Assembly (NCBI GenBank): GCA_959347315.1 | Contig: OY365813.1 | Span: forward strand, 21,396,854-21,460,853 | DNA: 64,000 bases | Direction of reading: 5' to 3' | Source: Bimastos eiseni | Taxonomy: Eukaryota > Annelida > Clitellata > Crassiclitellata > Lumbricidae | Part shown: positions 12,401-23,945 of the stretch, piece after piece | Numbering within the stretch: position 1 is the first letter of the stretch | Layout: the number at the start of each line of letters is the position of its first letter | Made by a program: the position numbers and the translations under genes | The notes under the pieces: model-generated | Seen by the model: only the letters and a program-made list of their open reading frames with translations | Database searches by the model: none | Told to the model about the DNA's origin: nothing

Positions 12401-13979
12401 TGAAGAATCAACCGATGCCACTGTTGACTCAATTGAAGAATCAACCGCTGCCACTGTTGACCCAATTGACGCATCAACCGATGCCACAGCTAATCCCTGT
12501 GATGAGTAAACCGATGCCATTGTTGACTCAGTTGTAGAGTCAACCGAGGCCACTGTCGACCCAATTGATAACTCAGCTGATGAAACTGTTGACCCCTGTG
12601 ATGAGTCAACCGGTGCCACTGTTGACCCAACTGACTGGTCAACCGCAGCAATTGTTGACCCCTGTGATGGGTAAACCGATGCCATTATTGACAAAGTTGA
12701 AGAATCACCCGATGCCACTGTTGACCCCTGTGATGAGTGAACCGATGCCATTGTTGACCCAACTGAAGAGTCTACCAATGTCACTGTTGACTCACTTGAT
12801 GAGTCAACTGAAACCACTGTTGACTCCTGTGATGAGAACACCGATGACACTGTTGACCCAATTGATGAGTATACCGATGCCACTGTTGACTCAATTGACG
12901 ACTCAACTGATGAAACTGTTGACCCCTGTGATGAGTGAACCGATGCCACTGTTGACCCAATTGACTGCTCAAGCGCAGACACTGTTGACCCCTGTGATGG
13001 GTAAACCGATACCATTGATGAAAAAGTTGAAGAATCAACCGATGCGTTTGTTGACCCAACTGACGAGTCAGCTGGTGTCACTGTTAACTCACTTGAAGAG
13101 TCAACCGATGCCACTGTTGACTCAATTGACGTCACAACCGACGACACTGTTGGCCTCTGTGATGAGTAAACCGATGCCATTGTTGACCCTGTTGAAGTAT
13201 CAACCGAAGCTACTGTTGACCCAATTGAAGTATCAACCGAAGCTACTGTTGACCCAAGATTACCCTGTGATGAGTAAACCGATGCCACTGTTGACCCCTT
13301 TGGTAAGTCGAGCGCTGCTACTGTTGACCCTCTTGATGTGTCAACCGATGGCAATGTTGACCCTATTGACGAGTCAACCGATAGCACTGTTGTCCCCTGT
13401 GATGAGTCGACCGCTGCCGCTGTTGTCCCAATTGAAGAGTCAACCGATGCCACTGTTGACCCATCTGATGTTATTGTACCTCTTGATGAGTCAAACGATG
13501 TTACTGTCAAAGAAAAATACTTATCCTAAACATTTCGGTGGACTTCTTTTCTCCAAGATTACTAAAATATATAATAAAGTCTAGAATTTTTGATGATAAC
13601 GCTACTTGACAGTGTTTCATATAATATAAGCTAAGGAGAATCGCGGGGAGAACTAGACGAGACAGAATCCGGAACGAGAAGAACTTGGACAAAGGGAGTC
13701 GCTAATAGACAAGATCAGGAGAATAAGACTAACCTGACTAAGACTATATGTTCGGACATATAAAAAGAATGGCAGGGTAAGATTACCAGCAAGGGCATTA
13801 TTGTGCCAATTGGAGGGAACAAAGAGCCGCGGGAGACAGAAAAAACTTGGATGGATAATGTGAAGCAAGACCTCAAGGAAAGAGACATGGATATGAGAAC
13901 AGCAATGGACACAATCGCAGACAGAGGAAAGTGGAGAAACTTACTCATCGGCAGCCTCTGCTTGACGGAGGAGAGATAC

Positions 13980-14026
<47 letters not shown>

Positions 14027-17000
14027 GTAATAATAATATAGGCATTATGTGTATGTACGCAAGTATGCATTTGGGCATCTATGTATCTAGTTGAGAAATC
14101 ACTCGGAAATTGGCGATCGAGCTTGGATTATGTTTGCGCGTATATATGCGTGCATTACTGCATGTCTATATGTGTGCATGTATGTATGTGTGTCTGCATT
14201 TGTAGCCATGCATTGTATATATGCACGCACATATGCACTTGGGTGTATGCTTGCGAGCCTGAATGCATGTTGGCTTGTATGTGTATATGGTTTACTATTG
14301 CGGACATGATTTGGTATGGGGCCGGTGAACATGTTGGTTTCCTGACGTGACTTTTGTGGGCGCTGAGAAATTTTCGAAGATTTACACTACATTACATATG
14401 TACGTATGCACTATGCACATGTACAGACTTGTATGCAATACTTGAGACTTCGAGACCAAGACGAGACCGAGACAGTGAGGCACCGAGATCAAGAGCGAAA
14501 CAGTGAGGTACCAAGACCGAGACCGATACCGAGACATTATGTCCAAGACAGTACAAGACAGTAAAGACAAGTGATCTTAAATAAAAGGCTGTTAAATACT
14601 CATGTATCAGTTTTCTCAAGTTCATTTATAAGCTTAATTTGAACGGCCGTTTTCATATTTTCTGAGTTCATAGCGCAAGATTTTAAGACAGTCAACGCGA
14701 GACTCATTGAGACCGCTTGTTCAACACTTTCTTGTTCAACTTGTTCGCTTGTTCAACACTTTCACTTCAAGACAGTTTATATAAATTCGAGAAACTACCA
14801 CGAGACCGAGACCGAGACCGACACCAAGACAACAGACTCCCGAGACCAAGACCGAGACCAAGGCGCTAAAAAAACTATCTCGAGACGTCTCGAGATCGAG
14901 AAATTGCCTCGAGACCATACAACTCTGTATATATATTAATACATATACAAATATATGCATGAAGATATGTATTGTTTGTTTTGCATCAAAATACGAACTT
15001 TCATTAAAATGCAATGTTATTTTTAAGACAATTCATAGTGGAAGTTTCTTTGAAACTTGGTTGCGACAAGTCTTAAGGATGAAGGCATTGTACTTGGAAA
15101 GTGTTAATCTATAAGTGAGGCTACCTTTATCACAGATAACTCCAGCGCTTTGGTCCTGAAGACAGTTAATAGTCTTCCATCCATTAATCTGGCCTGTGAC
15201 CCCGCTATTTCCGTATACACACAAGCATTCATCACCGGTGTACAACGGAATTGGATAGCGACGAAACCAGTTTGTATATCTGACTTCATCATTGTCTGAA
15301 ACACGACCAGACTGCAAATGCAAGAAACGTTCACGGTACATATATTTATTATTTTTACATGTGATATACCAGTCATTCATTACGAGAATTTATGTACAGC
15401 GCCTCTTCAAGATGACTATTCAGCGGCGTTCTTCAGCATGGCTAAACAGAAAAATCGAGCCAACACTGCAGGGTTGGTGTTTACACGCCGAATCCCCACC
15501 ATATCATGCATCAGTCGTTACTCTATTACGTGCGTCATCTTTGGTGAAAGTACATATAGCTAGTTACAGGATTTATTTGAAAGTAGTGCCCGAGCATTTC
15601 AAAAGCAACAATACAGGAGGATTGATCTTCTCGAAAATATTTTGTTAATGCCCAGGTCACGCAACGGGATAGGAGTCCTGTATGCAATAATTTATTGCAA
15701 TCATGTGCAATTGAAATGTTATTTTGTCCTCAATACAAGTCCACGCTGAAGCGGAGCAACGTAGAACATCACAACCTTAAAAAAAGTTTGGAGCACATAG
15801 CTTCTCTTCTCAGAGTGAAAATCAGTTCCGGTTCTAAGGAGGCTGAGAATTCATAGTCGTTGGGTCGGCAATTGCGAAGACAAAAGTGAAGGTCAATTTC
15901 AAGAATAGAAAACAAAAGACGCTAAATGAAGTAAGGCAACCTATGAACAGAATGGCTGATTATATTTACGCGTCTTTGGCAGGAAGTGCGTCAGTTTGAA
16001 ATTAATGCTTTCTTATGTATGTCAGCCACAGACGGAATGTTTGCTTAAGGTCTCGTAAGGTAAAATTATGACACATGTGCATGATTCCAATTGAAGAAAG
16101 CAGTGTAAGTGAAAGCACAGAGATTGATTGGTTAGTTCACTTAGTTGCAATTTTACTACACTGTGTGATAACTAGAGTAATTAGATTCGCCCATCTCCTT
16201 TATCCAGGTTTGGGACTGGCAATGTCGGAGTGCGAAAAGTGGCGGAGTTCAGATCACACAAGAGACAAGTAAATGCTACAATATATGTATCACCCGTGGA
16301 CAGAACATGTCAAGCACAATCTGATTTATCATTTTTTTTCTTTTGCATCGTATCTTGGTTCGCTGTTTCAAATATGTTTGTTCTTTTTAGTAATCATTAT
16401 AAAATATGGTTAAATCATGACACATCATTTCGGAACCAAACAGGATTTTAAAAAACACCGTTAAATGCAATTAATTAGCCCCATTTCAAATAAGTATTGC
16501 ATTGAGATATAAACAGCTGCACTTATATAAAAATCTTAACTTACCTGAATTTTCCCACAACCACCAGAGAAATCGCACTCCAACCCAATACCTCTTTGCA
16601 AAAGATAGATCCAGCCACTGCGTGAAGTTGATGTTGGTATTCTTTAAGTCTCCGAATGAAGCAAGATCACCTCCTTGCATCAAACATCTGTTTCTGGCAT
16701 CGTAAAAGGAACCATTATCCATTGATGCAACGTAGCATTTGTCACCAGATCGAAGAACGTTTCCACTTTGACGTTGACAGTCGCTACCTAAATTAAAAGT
16801 ATATCTTCTAATGAGTTATATAAAGTTAAGGTATGGTGAACTGTCCAGTAACAACACAATGGTACACGCAATTGCTCTATGTTAGGCAGAATTAAAGTAT
16901 ATTTAAAGACCGGAAAAGACGTTAAGAAAGGAATATACAAAAGCGTGGATCAAATAAGAAGCTGAAGACATTTCGTCTCCGAGAAAAACTCCCAGAAATT

Positions 17001-20000
17001 CTCTCTTATCAAGCATGAAGGCAAGGTCTCTTTAGCAATTTATTAACTCAATTGGTCTCCAGAAGATATCTAGTGTAAAGTTGTATAACTGATTAGAATG
17101 AATGACATCTCAGTTAGTTGAGAAATCACTCGAAAATTGGCGATCGAGCTTGGATTATCAAAACAAGGAAATATTCCACTCATAGATGTAAAATGTTTTT
17201 TTCCGTTTTTATTTTGTCTTTAAAAAAACTCGTTTTTATTTTTTATCTTTCAACCCGTTTTTCTCGTTTTTAAATAAGTCATTTGTTCGTGTATGTTGTC
17301 ATTCTTGTTAAATTTAATTTTGTCTCAATGGGCTCTATGCCTCAAATACAAGTATGCAAGGTCTACGGGTGTGGTCTGCTATTATAGCTATGAGCACATC
17401 AACGTTGTCTGTATTAGCCAAGTTTTTGAACTGTGTAGGAGGTCACCGTTGGCTACACCTGCACTTAGCCGTCCATTAGAGCCATGCGTGCGGGTTGGTT
17501 TACCCTGGTGGTTGTGCAAGTAGAGGAACCTGCTTTAATTGCCGGTTCTACGGCTGAAATGTATGTACTGTGAGAATGTTTACGGAACAAGACGTCAAGT
17601 GTGCAATGAGCAGAGACGTGTGGAGAGATGAGTTGAGAAAGGCATTAGACACCTAAGGACGATGAGCCCATGGTTGTTGATTGATTTATTGTATATTCTG
17701 GTGGTACGATCGGTATTAGAGGTCATCAAGAATACGATTATAGAAGAGAATAGGAAAGGATGAGAAAAGAGATAAACTGACTCATATTACTCATTTCAAA
17801 TGTAAAGCCTTCAGTATTTTAAATTTCTTGATATCTTATCAAAACAAACTGTTAAAATGTTTTACTTGATAGGGCCTCACAGGAATGTTGTGATTTGCTG
17901 ATTAAATTTGAGCTGCGTAATATGTAAATTTGAGCTGCGTTTTCAATATTTAAAATGCAGTACAAATAGCAATAAAGTAAATATCTATTTGTTTGTTTTT
18001 ATCCTGTTTTTACCGTGTTTTATTATTTTAAAAACACCATTTTTTACCGTTTTTCATTTTGTTCTCTCCGGTGTCTACATATATGATTCAACTATAATAG
18101 TCTAACACTGAAAATTATTATTAGTCAAGAAAATTAGAAAATGAAGGAACAGAAAAATTGTATGCAACAATGTAATTACCAATTTTGTTGACTGAGAGAG
18201 CTTAGAATAGCATGCTACTAGACGAATTCTAGAAGAGAGCTAAGACTTTCAATGATGCTACTAAATGGGTGTATGCCAATTATGAAGACGCCAGAATCAA
18301 TTCCCAAAAACACCAAGCAGTGGCACAAGAGGACATGATAGGCCTAATGGTTTTACACATTGTCTTCCGCTTGTTATCGATTGATCTTTTTGTAAAAGAG
18401 CAGTTTTAGAAGGTCTTTACGAATGTGTTATTTACTATAAAAATGGGTTAGCCTCTGACTGCCCTGGCTGAGACCTGTGGAGGAGCTACGCGGAGCAGCA
18501 TATATTCATTGTTATATCACAGAAGACAGTAACCCCAAATATCAGCAGCCACAACAACGACATGGTCCTGGATTTGCAAGCACAATAAGACTGCCAGGTA
18601 TGCATGCGTTATGACTTTTCAAATCCTTGCAATTTACGTTTAATTTCAAACTGACAAACTGCAGTATGGTTACATGCTAACAGGTATAGAATGAACGAAT
18701 GATGACAAGTTATCATTGGAAACAAATTTCACTGTCGGCAGTCATGCAAGGTGACAAATACGTTATATATCAGAATCTCCTTTCAATAAACTCTGTCATC
18801 AAGCGAAAGAAGGACTAGTCAACCCTATGAGGGATACATGTATCGAACTCAATTCCTCAGCTCTGCTCCCCAGTGTGTTCTCGTTGCTCTGCGCCCCTCC
18901 CCCGCCCCCAACGTCTGAAAGAAAGCGACGAAGATGACGTACCGAAAAATTCGCAAATGTAGCTCCATTCTTCTATCGGATGAGTGGCAATCAGGTGAAC
19001 GTATGGTTGGTCATTAGTCGGACCCGTTAAGCTCGCGACGTGTTTGTCGAAAGTACCGCTACTGCTTACGCTGGCATCTATGCATCGACAAGTAAGCACA
19101 TGAACTTAGTGATGGAGGCCTAAGTGAGACGTTTCTTTAGCTCTAGCCAGCTAAGAACGCAATTACTCGTCACAACATCACTCATCCTAAGCGGATTAAT
19201 ATGGTCAGAAAATTTAATTGCCTAATAAGGATGTTAAAATTAAGATATTTTCATTTTCATTGCCTAATTAAAGATCAATTGAATTGAAGAGAAAGCAGTT
19301 GGTAATATTAACTTCCAACATTCTCATGACGCAAGGAACATTAAAATAAACATTTTATCCACCTGAGTATTATAAACACGTGTGGTACGGTAGGCGATTG
19401 GTTAGAGCGCTCCCGTAACGCTCAGCGTGCGAGACGTCACCGTGTAGGGACCTTGAGCAAGTCCTTCGCGCACAATTGCTCTGCGGTACAACTGAAAATT
19501 GCGCCGTCGAGGCGTGTGCACTTCTGAACAAAAAACTTTTAGAAGAAAGGCGATATCAAATTTCAGAATAAATAAATAAAATAAACATGAAATCATTAAT
19601 AAATTATTCGACAATATTATAAAATTTACCTACTTAGATCACTGATGACGCTAGAATTGAGCCACTGCCAGTTGTCTACCATGACTCGATTAGCATTTGC
19701 CCAAAAATATAAAATACTATCTTCAATTCCATTCGATTGGCCAAGATATGAAATAAACGTCTCTAATTGTGTCCGAACTTCATCATCTATGATACTGGGT
19801 AGAGCTGCGTCAATCTCGTTGCATCGCCTCTGAGCCTCTGTGAAGAGAACAGTCCCTTCAACTATTTTAATGAAACAGTGCATCTCCGTTGATGTGTTGT
19901 AGCATTCTGTGAAGTTGGCACACTCTACTTTCCATATGCAGAAGCAAAGCACTACAAAGAATTCATGGTTTAGTGAAACGGACAAAAGGCAAAAAATATT

Positions 20001-20597
20001 GTGTCTCGCCGACTGTATAATGATTTTATGTCAATAGATGATAAAGACAGTAACGAAAAAATTTAAGGAACATTCGACGAGTAATTCGAGTAATACACCG
20101 ACTTCGAATAGCACAAAATAGCATAATGTTTTTCGTTATTGAGAGAACATTCTGTGTTGAAATAAATGCAAATGACCTGGAACATTCTTGATTTACCCTA
20201 TTAATTTTTACTCGCTTCCCTTAACATGCTATGATAGTGATGCTGTTATAGTATAGTGCTGTGTATGGAAATGTTAGATCCCGAACCTCGTCAACAACAC
20301 TTGCACTAAATAATGTCTGCCTTAATGCTCATTTCGTCGTCTTAGATAATTTATGCATGTAGGTCCTACCCTCGAGTTGCCTTGTTTGTAGCTAATGTAA
20401 AACCTCTCCTACTCTAGCGGTTCACGTTATCTGCCGCGTTGGTTGCTTTTCAATCTTAGCATCATTTGTCTAAGTGTAGAATTTGTCTTACCTGCAACAA
20501 TCAGAAGAATAATCGCCTGCCCTGCTTTTAACATTGCAATTGGATTGTAAATCCGACGAGAGACGTCTCCAAACTCAGACAATGTCTGAGTCTAACT
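9342..20597 (-). CDS. Gene M: two-CTLD membrane protein with giant mucin-like stalk
   Basis: Exons 20492-20597 (ATG 20534), 19634-19951, 18943-19077, 16545-16787, 15125-15295, 9877-13503 and 9342-9454 join into 1549 codons plus stop. Domains: signal peptide MLKAGQAIILLIVA, CTLD1 (about residues 15-165), CTLD2 (about 166-300, with YTNWF, GDECLC, NGWKTINC and GVICDKG), a Ser/Thr/Ala/Val/Asp repeat stalk of 1209 residues, and a membrane helix ALGIGIVLGVGIPVLIALIV. Reading straight through the end of the membrane exon gives a 10-residue tail RRRRFVVDRS. The stalk would be heavily O-glycosylated and hold the two lectin-like heads far from the cell (inference from mucin-type repeats). The signalling tail seen in A and B is decayed here (7384-7614), so M may be an adhesive or decoy surface protein. 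The donor choices of exon 2 and of the membrane exon are less certain than the rest. Confidence 0.75.
9877..13503 (-). CDS. Gene M mucin-like repeat exon (1209 codons)
   Basis: One exon of 3627 nt: acceptor TTTTTCTTTGACAG before 13503, donor CCA|GTAAGT after 9877, phase 1-1. It is built of about 110 copies of an 11-residue (33-bp) unit, consensus STVASVDSSIG with Q/I/E alternating near the end. A 21-unit (693-bp) block is repeated almost exactly (10969-11661 against 11662-12354), and a 5-unit block is repeated near the 3' end. Its start (VTSFDSS) and end (ESSSKASRA) are unique and match the ends of the short stalk exons of A and C, so this is the same exon grown by repeat expansion. Because 33 is divisible by 3, several other frames also stay open; these are not genes. 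Confidence 0.88.
9877..13503 (-). repeat. 33-bp minisatellite with 693-bp higher-order repeat
   Basis: Tandem 33-bp units (core ACTGTTGACYCAATTGA on the plus strand) fill the whole exon. The higher-order unit is 21 x 33 = 693 bp with very few differences between copies, which points to recent unequal crossing-over. Confidence 0.9.
13600..14036 (+). mobile_element. Non-LTR retrotransposon 3' fragment with (TAA)n tail
   Basis: Plus-strand frame reads RETEKTWMDNVKQDLKERDM, then TAMDTIADRGKWRNLL, typical of the C-terminus of L1/Ingi-type reverse-transcriptase proteins. It is followed directly by (AAT)n at 13980-14036. It lies in the intron just 5' of the mucin exon. Confidence 0.65.
14040..14345. 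repeat. TGTATG-rich low-complexity stretch
   Basis: Imperfect GTATG/TGCATG repeats. The overlapping Cys-rich frames are low-complexity artefacts. Confidence 0.6.
14430..14920. repeat. GAGACC hexamer-like minisatellite, two blocks
   Basis: Imperfect GAGACC/AAGACC units at about 14440-14545 and 14795-14905, with unique sequence between. Confidence 0.7.
15125..15295 (-). CDS. Gene M exon: second half of CTLD2
   Basis: Acceptor TCGTGTTTCAG|AC, donor AAAG|GTAGCC, phase 1-1. Joins the previous exon as WENSG-DNDEVRYTNWF and carries GDECLC, GQINGWKTINC and GVICDKG: the canonical CTLD C-terminal half with all expected cysteines. Confidence 0.85.
15375..15640 (-). mobile_element. CR1/L2-like LINE 3' end, ATTC tail
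   Basis: CATTCATTACGAGAATTT followed by AGCGCCTCTTCAAG is the reverse complement of the shared LINE 3' terminus; compare 47876-47945. Inserted about 80 bp 5' of the CTLD2 acceptor of gene M. Confidence 0.6.
16545..16787 (-). CDS. Gene M exon: first half of CTLD2
   Basis: Acceptor and length (243 nt) match 404-646 in gene L; donor TCAG|GTAAGT, phase 1-1. Encodes GSDCQRQSGN, ARNRCLMQGGDLASF and YWVGVRFLWWLWENSG. Confidence 0.87.
17160..18090. mobile_element. Possible hAT-like non-autonomous insert in gene M intron
   Basis: About 930 bp is present here but absent from the aligned intron of gene L (near 1010-1060). It is bordered by T-rich runs, begins near TAGATGTAAAATGTTTTTTT and ends near TTTTGTTCTCTCCGGTGTCTA. 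The ends are only weakly inverted, and no transposase was seen. Confidence 0.35.
18943..19077 (-). CDS. Gene M exon: second half of CTLD1
   Basis: Acceptor GATGCATAG, donor TTCG|GTACGT, 135 nt, phase 1-1, same as gene L. Ends EEWSYICEFFG. Confidence 0.85.
19384..19600 (+). repeat. tRNA-derived SINE with LINE-like tail
   Basis: Box A-like GATTGGTTAGAGCGC and box B-like GTGCGAGACGTC are followed by CCTTGAGCAAGTCCTTCGCG and CAATTGCTC, which resembles the conserved core of V-SINE-type elements. The 3' end GGCGATATCAAAT plus (AATA)n resembles the LINE 3' terminus found throughout this window. It lies about 30 bp inside the intron from the gene M CTLD1 donor. Confidence 0.6.
19634..19951 (-). CDS. 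Gene M exon: first half of CTLD1
   Basis: Acceptor ATTCTTTGTAG. Contains ECYNTSTEMHCF, EAQRRCNEIDAALPSI, ILYFWANANR and NWQWLNSSVISDL. Compared with gene L, two bases are missing before the old donor, so AG|GTAAAT (exon end 19630) would leave phase 2. The upstream CTAA|GTAGGT (exon end 19634) restores phase 1 and was chosen. Confidence 0.7.
20492..20597 (-). CDS. Gene M exon with 5' UTR and signal peptide
   Basis: ATG at 20534-20532; MLKAGQAIILLIVA; donor GCAG|GTAAGA, phase 1. Acceptor CTTGCAG at 20598 is conserved with genes L and B, so an upstream UTR exon is likely. Confidence 0.72.
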
Positions 20598-22357
20598 CTG
20601 CAAGAAAAGGCGAAGACAGACGTCCGGTGATTTACTCTTTTGAAAACCCAATTGTGGAGTCGTGACTAGACGGTTATAAATATACTCATGTATTTTATGT
20701 TGCTATATATATATATAAATAATATATATATAATTTATATATATATATATATATTGTTGTTTGTGCTATCCTCCGTTTCGTCCACTTTAGATTCGCCTTT
20801 TGACAAGTCAACAAATGCACCTTAAGCCTACCTTAGGTACAGCAAGGGTTCCAATTTAAAATATAATGGACGCAGTCAACGATGAAGCAATTGGCAAGTA
20901 TCTGCTACACCAGAGATCTCAAAACATTTTATAGGTTGGTCAGTGGAATACAATTATTTAGTTAGTCGTGGATCATGGTGCCGAAGACCCATGAGAAATG
21001 GAGGTAGAGGAATGGAAATAGGATCGATACTTTTGCAGTCCCAGAAAATGAATCCAAGAATAAATCTGTACCAGTACATTTTGACTAACCAGCAGTAAAA
21101 TCAGGCTGATAAAATATCTATCTTGATCATCAATATAAATTACAATTGCCACAAAAACTCATTGGTCCTTCAGTTTAAGGTTAAACAGCACCTTGCATGG
21201 CTGCCGACAGCTAAATTCGACTCCTGCAATAACGTGTCATTATTCGTTCGTATTGCACTCTCTGTGCTACATGATTCAAGGCATTCATTCGATAGACATC
21301 GTCCTAAAAATACACAGATAGCCTGCATTAGCTACATTCACCACAAATCAACAGATTACTTTCTCCAACCATATTATAATTGGAATTGTTCTGTAGCCTA
21401 TACACTCATGCTGATTAAGGTACGCATATATATACATACATGTACATGTAGCCCATTGTTAATTTTTTGTTGCAGAGTTTGACTTCGGCACATTCCATGT
21501 CAAATGTACCATAACACATTTGTGAAATATAATGCATTATAGAGAGACAATTTGAACATTGCGGCACTTGTTGTGCTGATGAATGAACTGGTTAAATGAC
21601 GCTGATAAATCATCAGGATTTACCTTACATTGCATTACTAAAAGTTCATACACGTATGTTAAAACGTGCATATAAACACACGTTCAGACTTGTTTACATA
21701 TTAAGGATTCATCGTCGGCTGTCCTAAGAGAAGTATATTGACGTCTTTGAAAACTCAAAATCGCACTCAGTAGGCCTTTTGTTGTTGAAACCATGCAACT
21801 GAATGATAAACTACTTGCATTCAAAACTTCGAACCTTCTGTGTTCATGTATCATTCGAGTCCCGAGCGTATGCAGTCCTACCAGACATCAATAGCTGTCA
21901 GTTCTGGATGAGAGTTTGTGGGTTAGGTCCGCTTAAGACTGAGGCAACATTTCTTCTCCTGCTTAACCCCGTCACTGTTTGCACTCTGTCAGTGCCAGTC
22001 CCAAGCCTGGATAAAGAAGGAGGGCGATGCTGAGGATATATAAATTCTACAGTGTCGTTAAACTGCAACTAACTTCTCCAGCTTTAGTAACCAGACCTCT
22101 TCGCAACTATGCGTATTGTTTTCAAGAAGCTCACTCTAAGCTGCATGCATCACAGTATATGTCTAAAATATGCGTGAATAGGCCAATACCCTATAATCTG
22201 GTATAGCAGTAAAGAAATACCTAACTTTAGGCTAAATTGTTTTGTGAAGCTGAGAAGATTTTAGATTGATAGGAGGTATGAGAACAGAAGAGGCTACGAA
22301 AAGTGGTGTAACTCGTTCATATGACCATGGTTTATGTCTAATTATAGAAGTATTCGG

Positions 22358-22406
22358 TCGACATCATTAATTTGCTGCCGTCACGGCAGCAAATTATTGA
22401 TGTCGA
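22358..22406. repeat. Near-perfect 24-bp inverted repeat, 1-nt loop
   Basis: TCGACATCATTAATTTGC followed by TGCCGT is mirrored at 22383-22406 with one mismatch. The gene L homologue near 6075-6110 has only one arm. Confidence 0.85.
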
Positions 22407-23235
22407 TCGACATGGAGTCAACTATTAGCAGAGTTGGATCTTTATTGCATTGACTCTAGATGCACACGTGTGCGAATCCGTTGCATTGGTACGAGTGTCT
22501 TTTAGCACGAGAATGGTTGAGAAGGCAACGAATGCTAGCCCGTAAAAGGCTGTAAAGCCTAAGGTGTAGAAGGTGTAGAAACCCTATTTTAGAAACGCAA
22601 GCACCTAAATGGCTGCTAAGTGGACTGATTTCTTTTAGTAAATGAATCGCACGACGCGGTTGAGCGGCTTTAAAGGATTGAATAACAAAGTCTTATCACT
22701 ATAACAATGCTAAACAACCCAACTTGCTTTGCCACAAGCCTTACAGAACAAACTTCCGCAACAGCCAGCACGCAATGCCCTATTTTTCACTGTATTTCAG
22801 AACTAACTTTAAGCCTAAGGTACTACACTGTGTTACGAAATTCAATGTACTTCAGAAATATTATTGAAATGATGAACCGCCATACAGTTGATCACCCTCA
22901 CACGTTGCAATTTGCAATCTCTCCAGGTAAAGGAAAACTTAGACATTGAATCTTTGCTGCATGTTCAAAAGGAGACACATACTATATCATATAATTGCGT
23001 GTTCATTCCTAGATGCACCGATACGTCGAGACATGAAAAAGACATTCACTTTCAAATGATTATCGAATTTTGAAATATTTTCGTTGCAATTGGTGGGTAA
23101 TTTAAGTGTCAATATCAAAAATGCAGATGGGTTTTTTAACTTTGCACTGCAGGGATTCGAGTATTTCTATGGATATTGTGATTTAAAGACCGTAACCGAT
23201 GATTTGGACATTAAAATGATGTTCAATCAAGCAAG

Positions 23236-23372
23236 TTCAGTTATGTTTTGGACATTTAATTATGATTTTATATTTACTTATATGGCTTATAGGTAAACTT
23301 ATAATATAAGCTTACCTATAAGCCATATAAGTTATTATAAAATCATAATTAAATTTCCAAAACATAACTGAA
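23236..23372. repeat. Large palindrome, about 61-bp arms, 15-nt loop
   Basis: Left arm 23236-23296 begins TTCAGTTATGTTTTGGA and ends TTATAGGTAA. Right arm 23312-23372 is its reverse complement with a few mismatches. No coding content. Confidence 0.85.
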
Positions 23373-23749
23373 TTAGAGCCATATTATGGTTCTACAGCAA
23401 GTAGGGTTAGTAGGCCCATAACATGCAAATAAAGTAGCCTACTTGACTCCTATAACTGAGAGAAGTAGTCAAATTTCCCAAGTGTATATGAACTGAGTCT
23501 CAGTTTACAAAGGTCTTATGCTGCTTAGCAACAATGTCAACGTTTGAATATCATAAATGCAACAATTCACTATATTTTGCAGGTTTTTGTCGTGAAAGTT
23601 GACAGTCTTTATCTGTTGCGCTGAGATTTCAGTCAGCATTGTTAGAGATACCATACGAAAACGTTGAATATCTCGATGACAAATTAATAGACTCTTCATT
23701 ATTGTCATTTGCAACTTCCGTAGCGCCCTTTCGTAATATAGTGATTTCG

Positions 23750-23945
23750 TCAATGAAATTGTAGAGGTACGTATTCAGTTTGTCCAGATGTTGAATTGGC
23801 TTCATTTACCTCTGCTGCCTGTCTTGAAATTGTCGATGGAACGACTGTGCCATAAGCTGAATCTTCTACTACGTTTCTCTCAGAAGATTCTTTTTCTTGA
23901 CGATTGGTTGATTGTGTTGAAGATATAGTTTCATGTCGACGTTTC
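23750..23945 (-). CDS. Gene B cytoplasmic-tail exon (ITIM + ITSM-like)
   Basis: Acceptor AGTTATAG, phase 2 (completes the CG|G Arg codon of the membrane exon); stop TGA at 23750-23752. Reads [14 protein letters not shown], then [44 protein letters not shown] fits the ITIM consensus [SIVL]xYxx[IVL]; TEYVPL is close to the ITSM TxYxx[VI]. 26 residues lie between the two tyrosines. Both could also serve as YxxPhi sorting signals. Confidence 0.8.

Larger units (their letters stand above)
20598..23749. other. Region 5' of gene M
   Basis: No coding exon seen. It contains an AT microsatellite (20704-20755), a TATA-like TATATTTATA near 20667-20680, the conserved upstream module (21708-21812), a 24-bp hairpin (22358-22406) and a 61-bp palindrome (23236-23372). 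Short overlapping frames have no recognisable motifs. Confidence 0.5.

Noticed and set aside
8314..13503. CRISPR-like regular repeats
   Set aside because: Units are contiguous without unique spacers; the DNA is eukaryotic coding minisatellite and microsatellite.
9859..13584. Several long open frames on both strands rich in MPLLTQLT or QQWHRLT
   Set aside because: They are other-frame readings of the 33-bp repeat, which stays open because 33 is divisible by 3. Only the Ser/Thr frame has matching splice sites, unique ends and homologous stalk exons.
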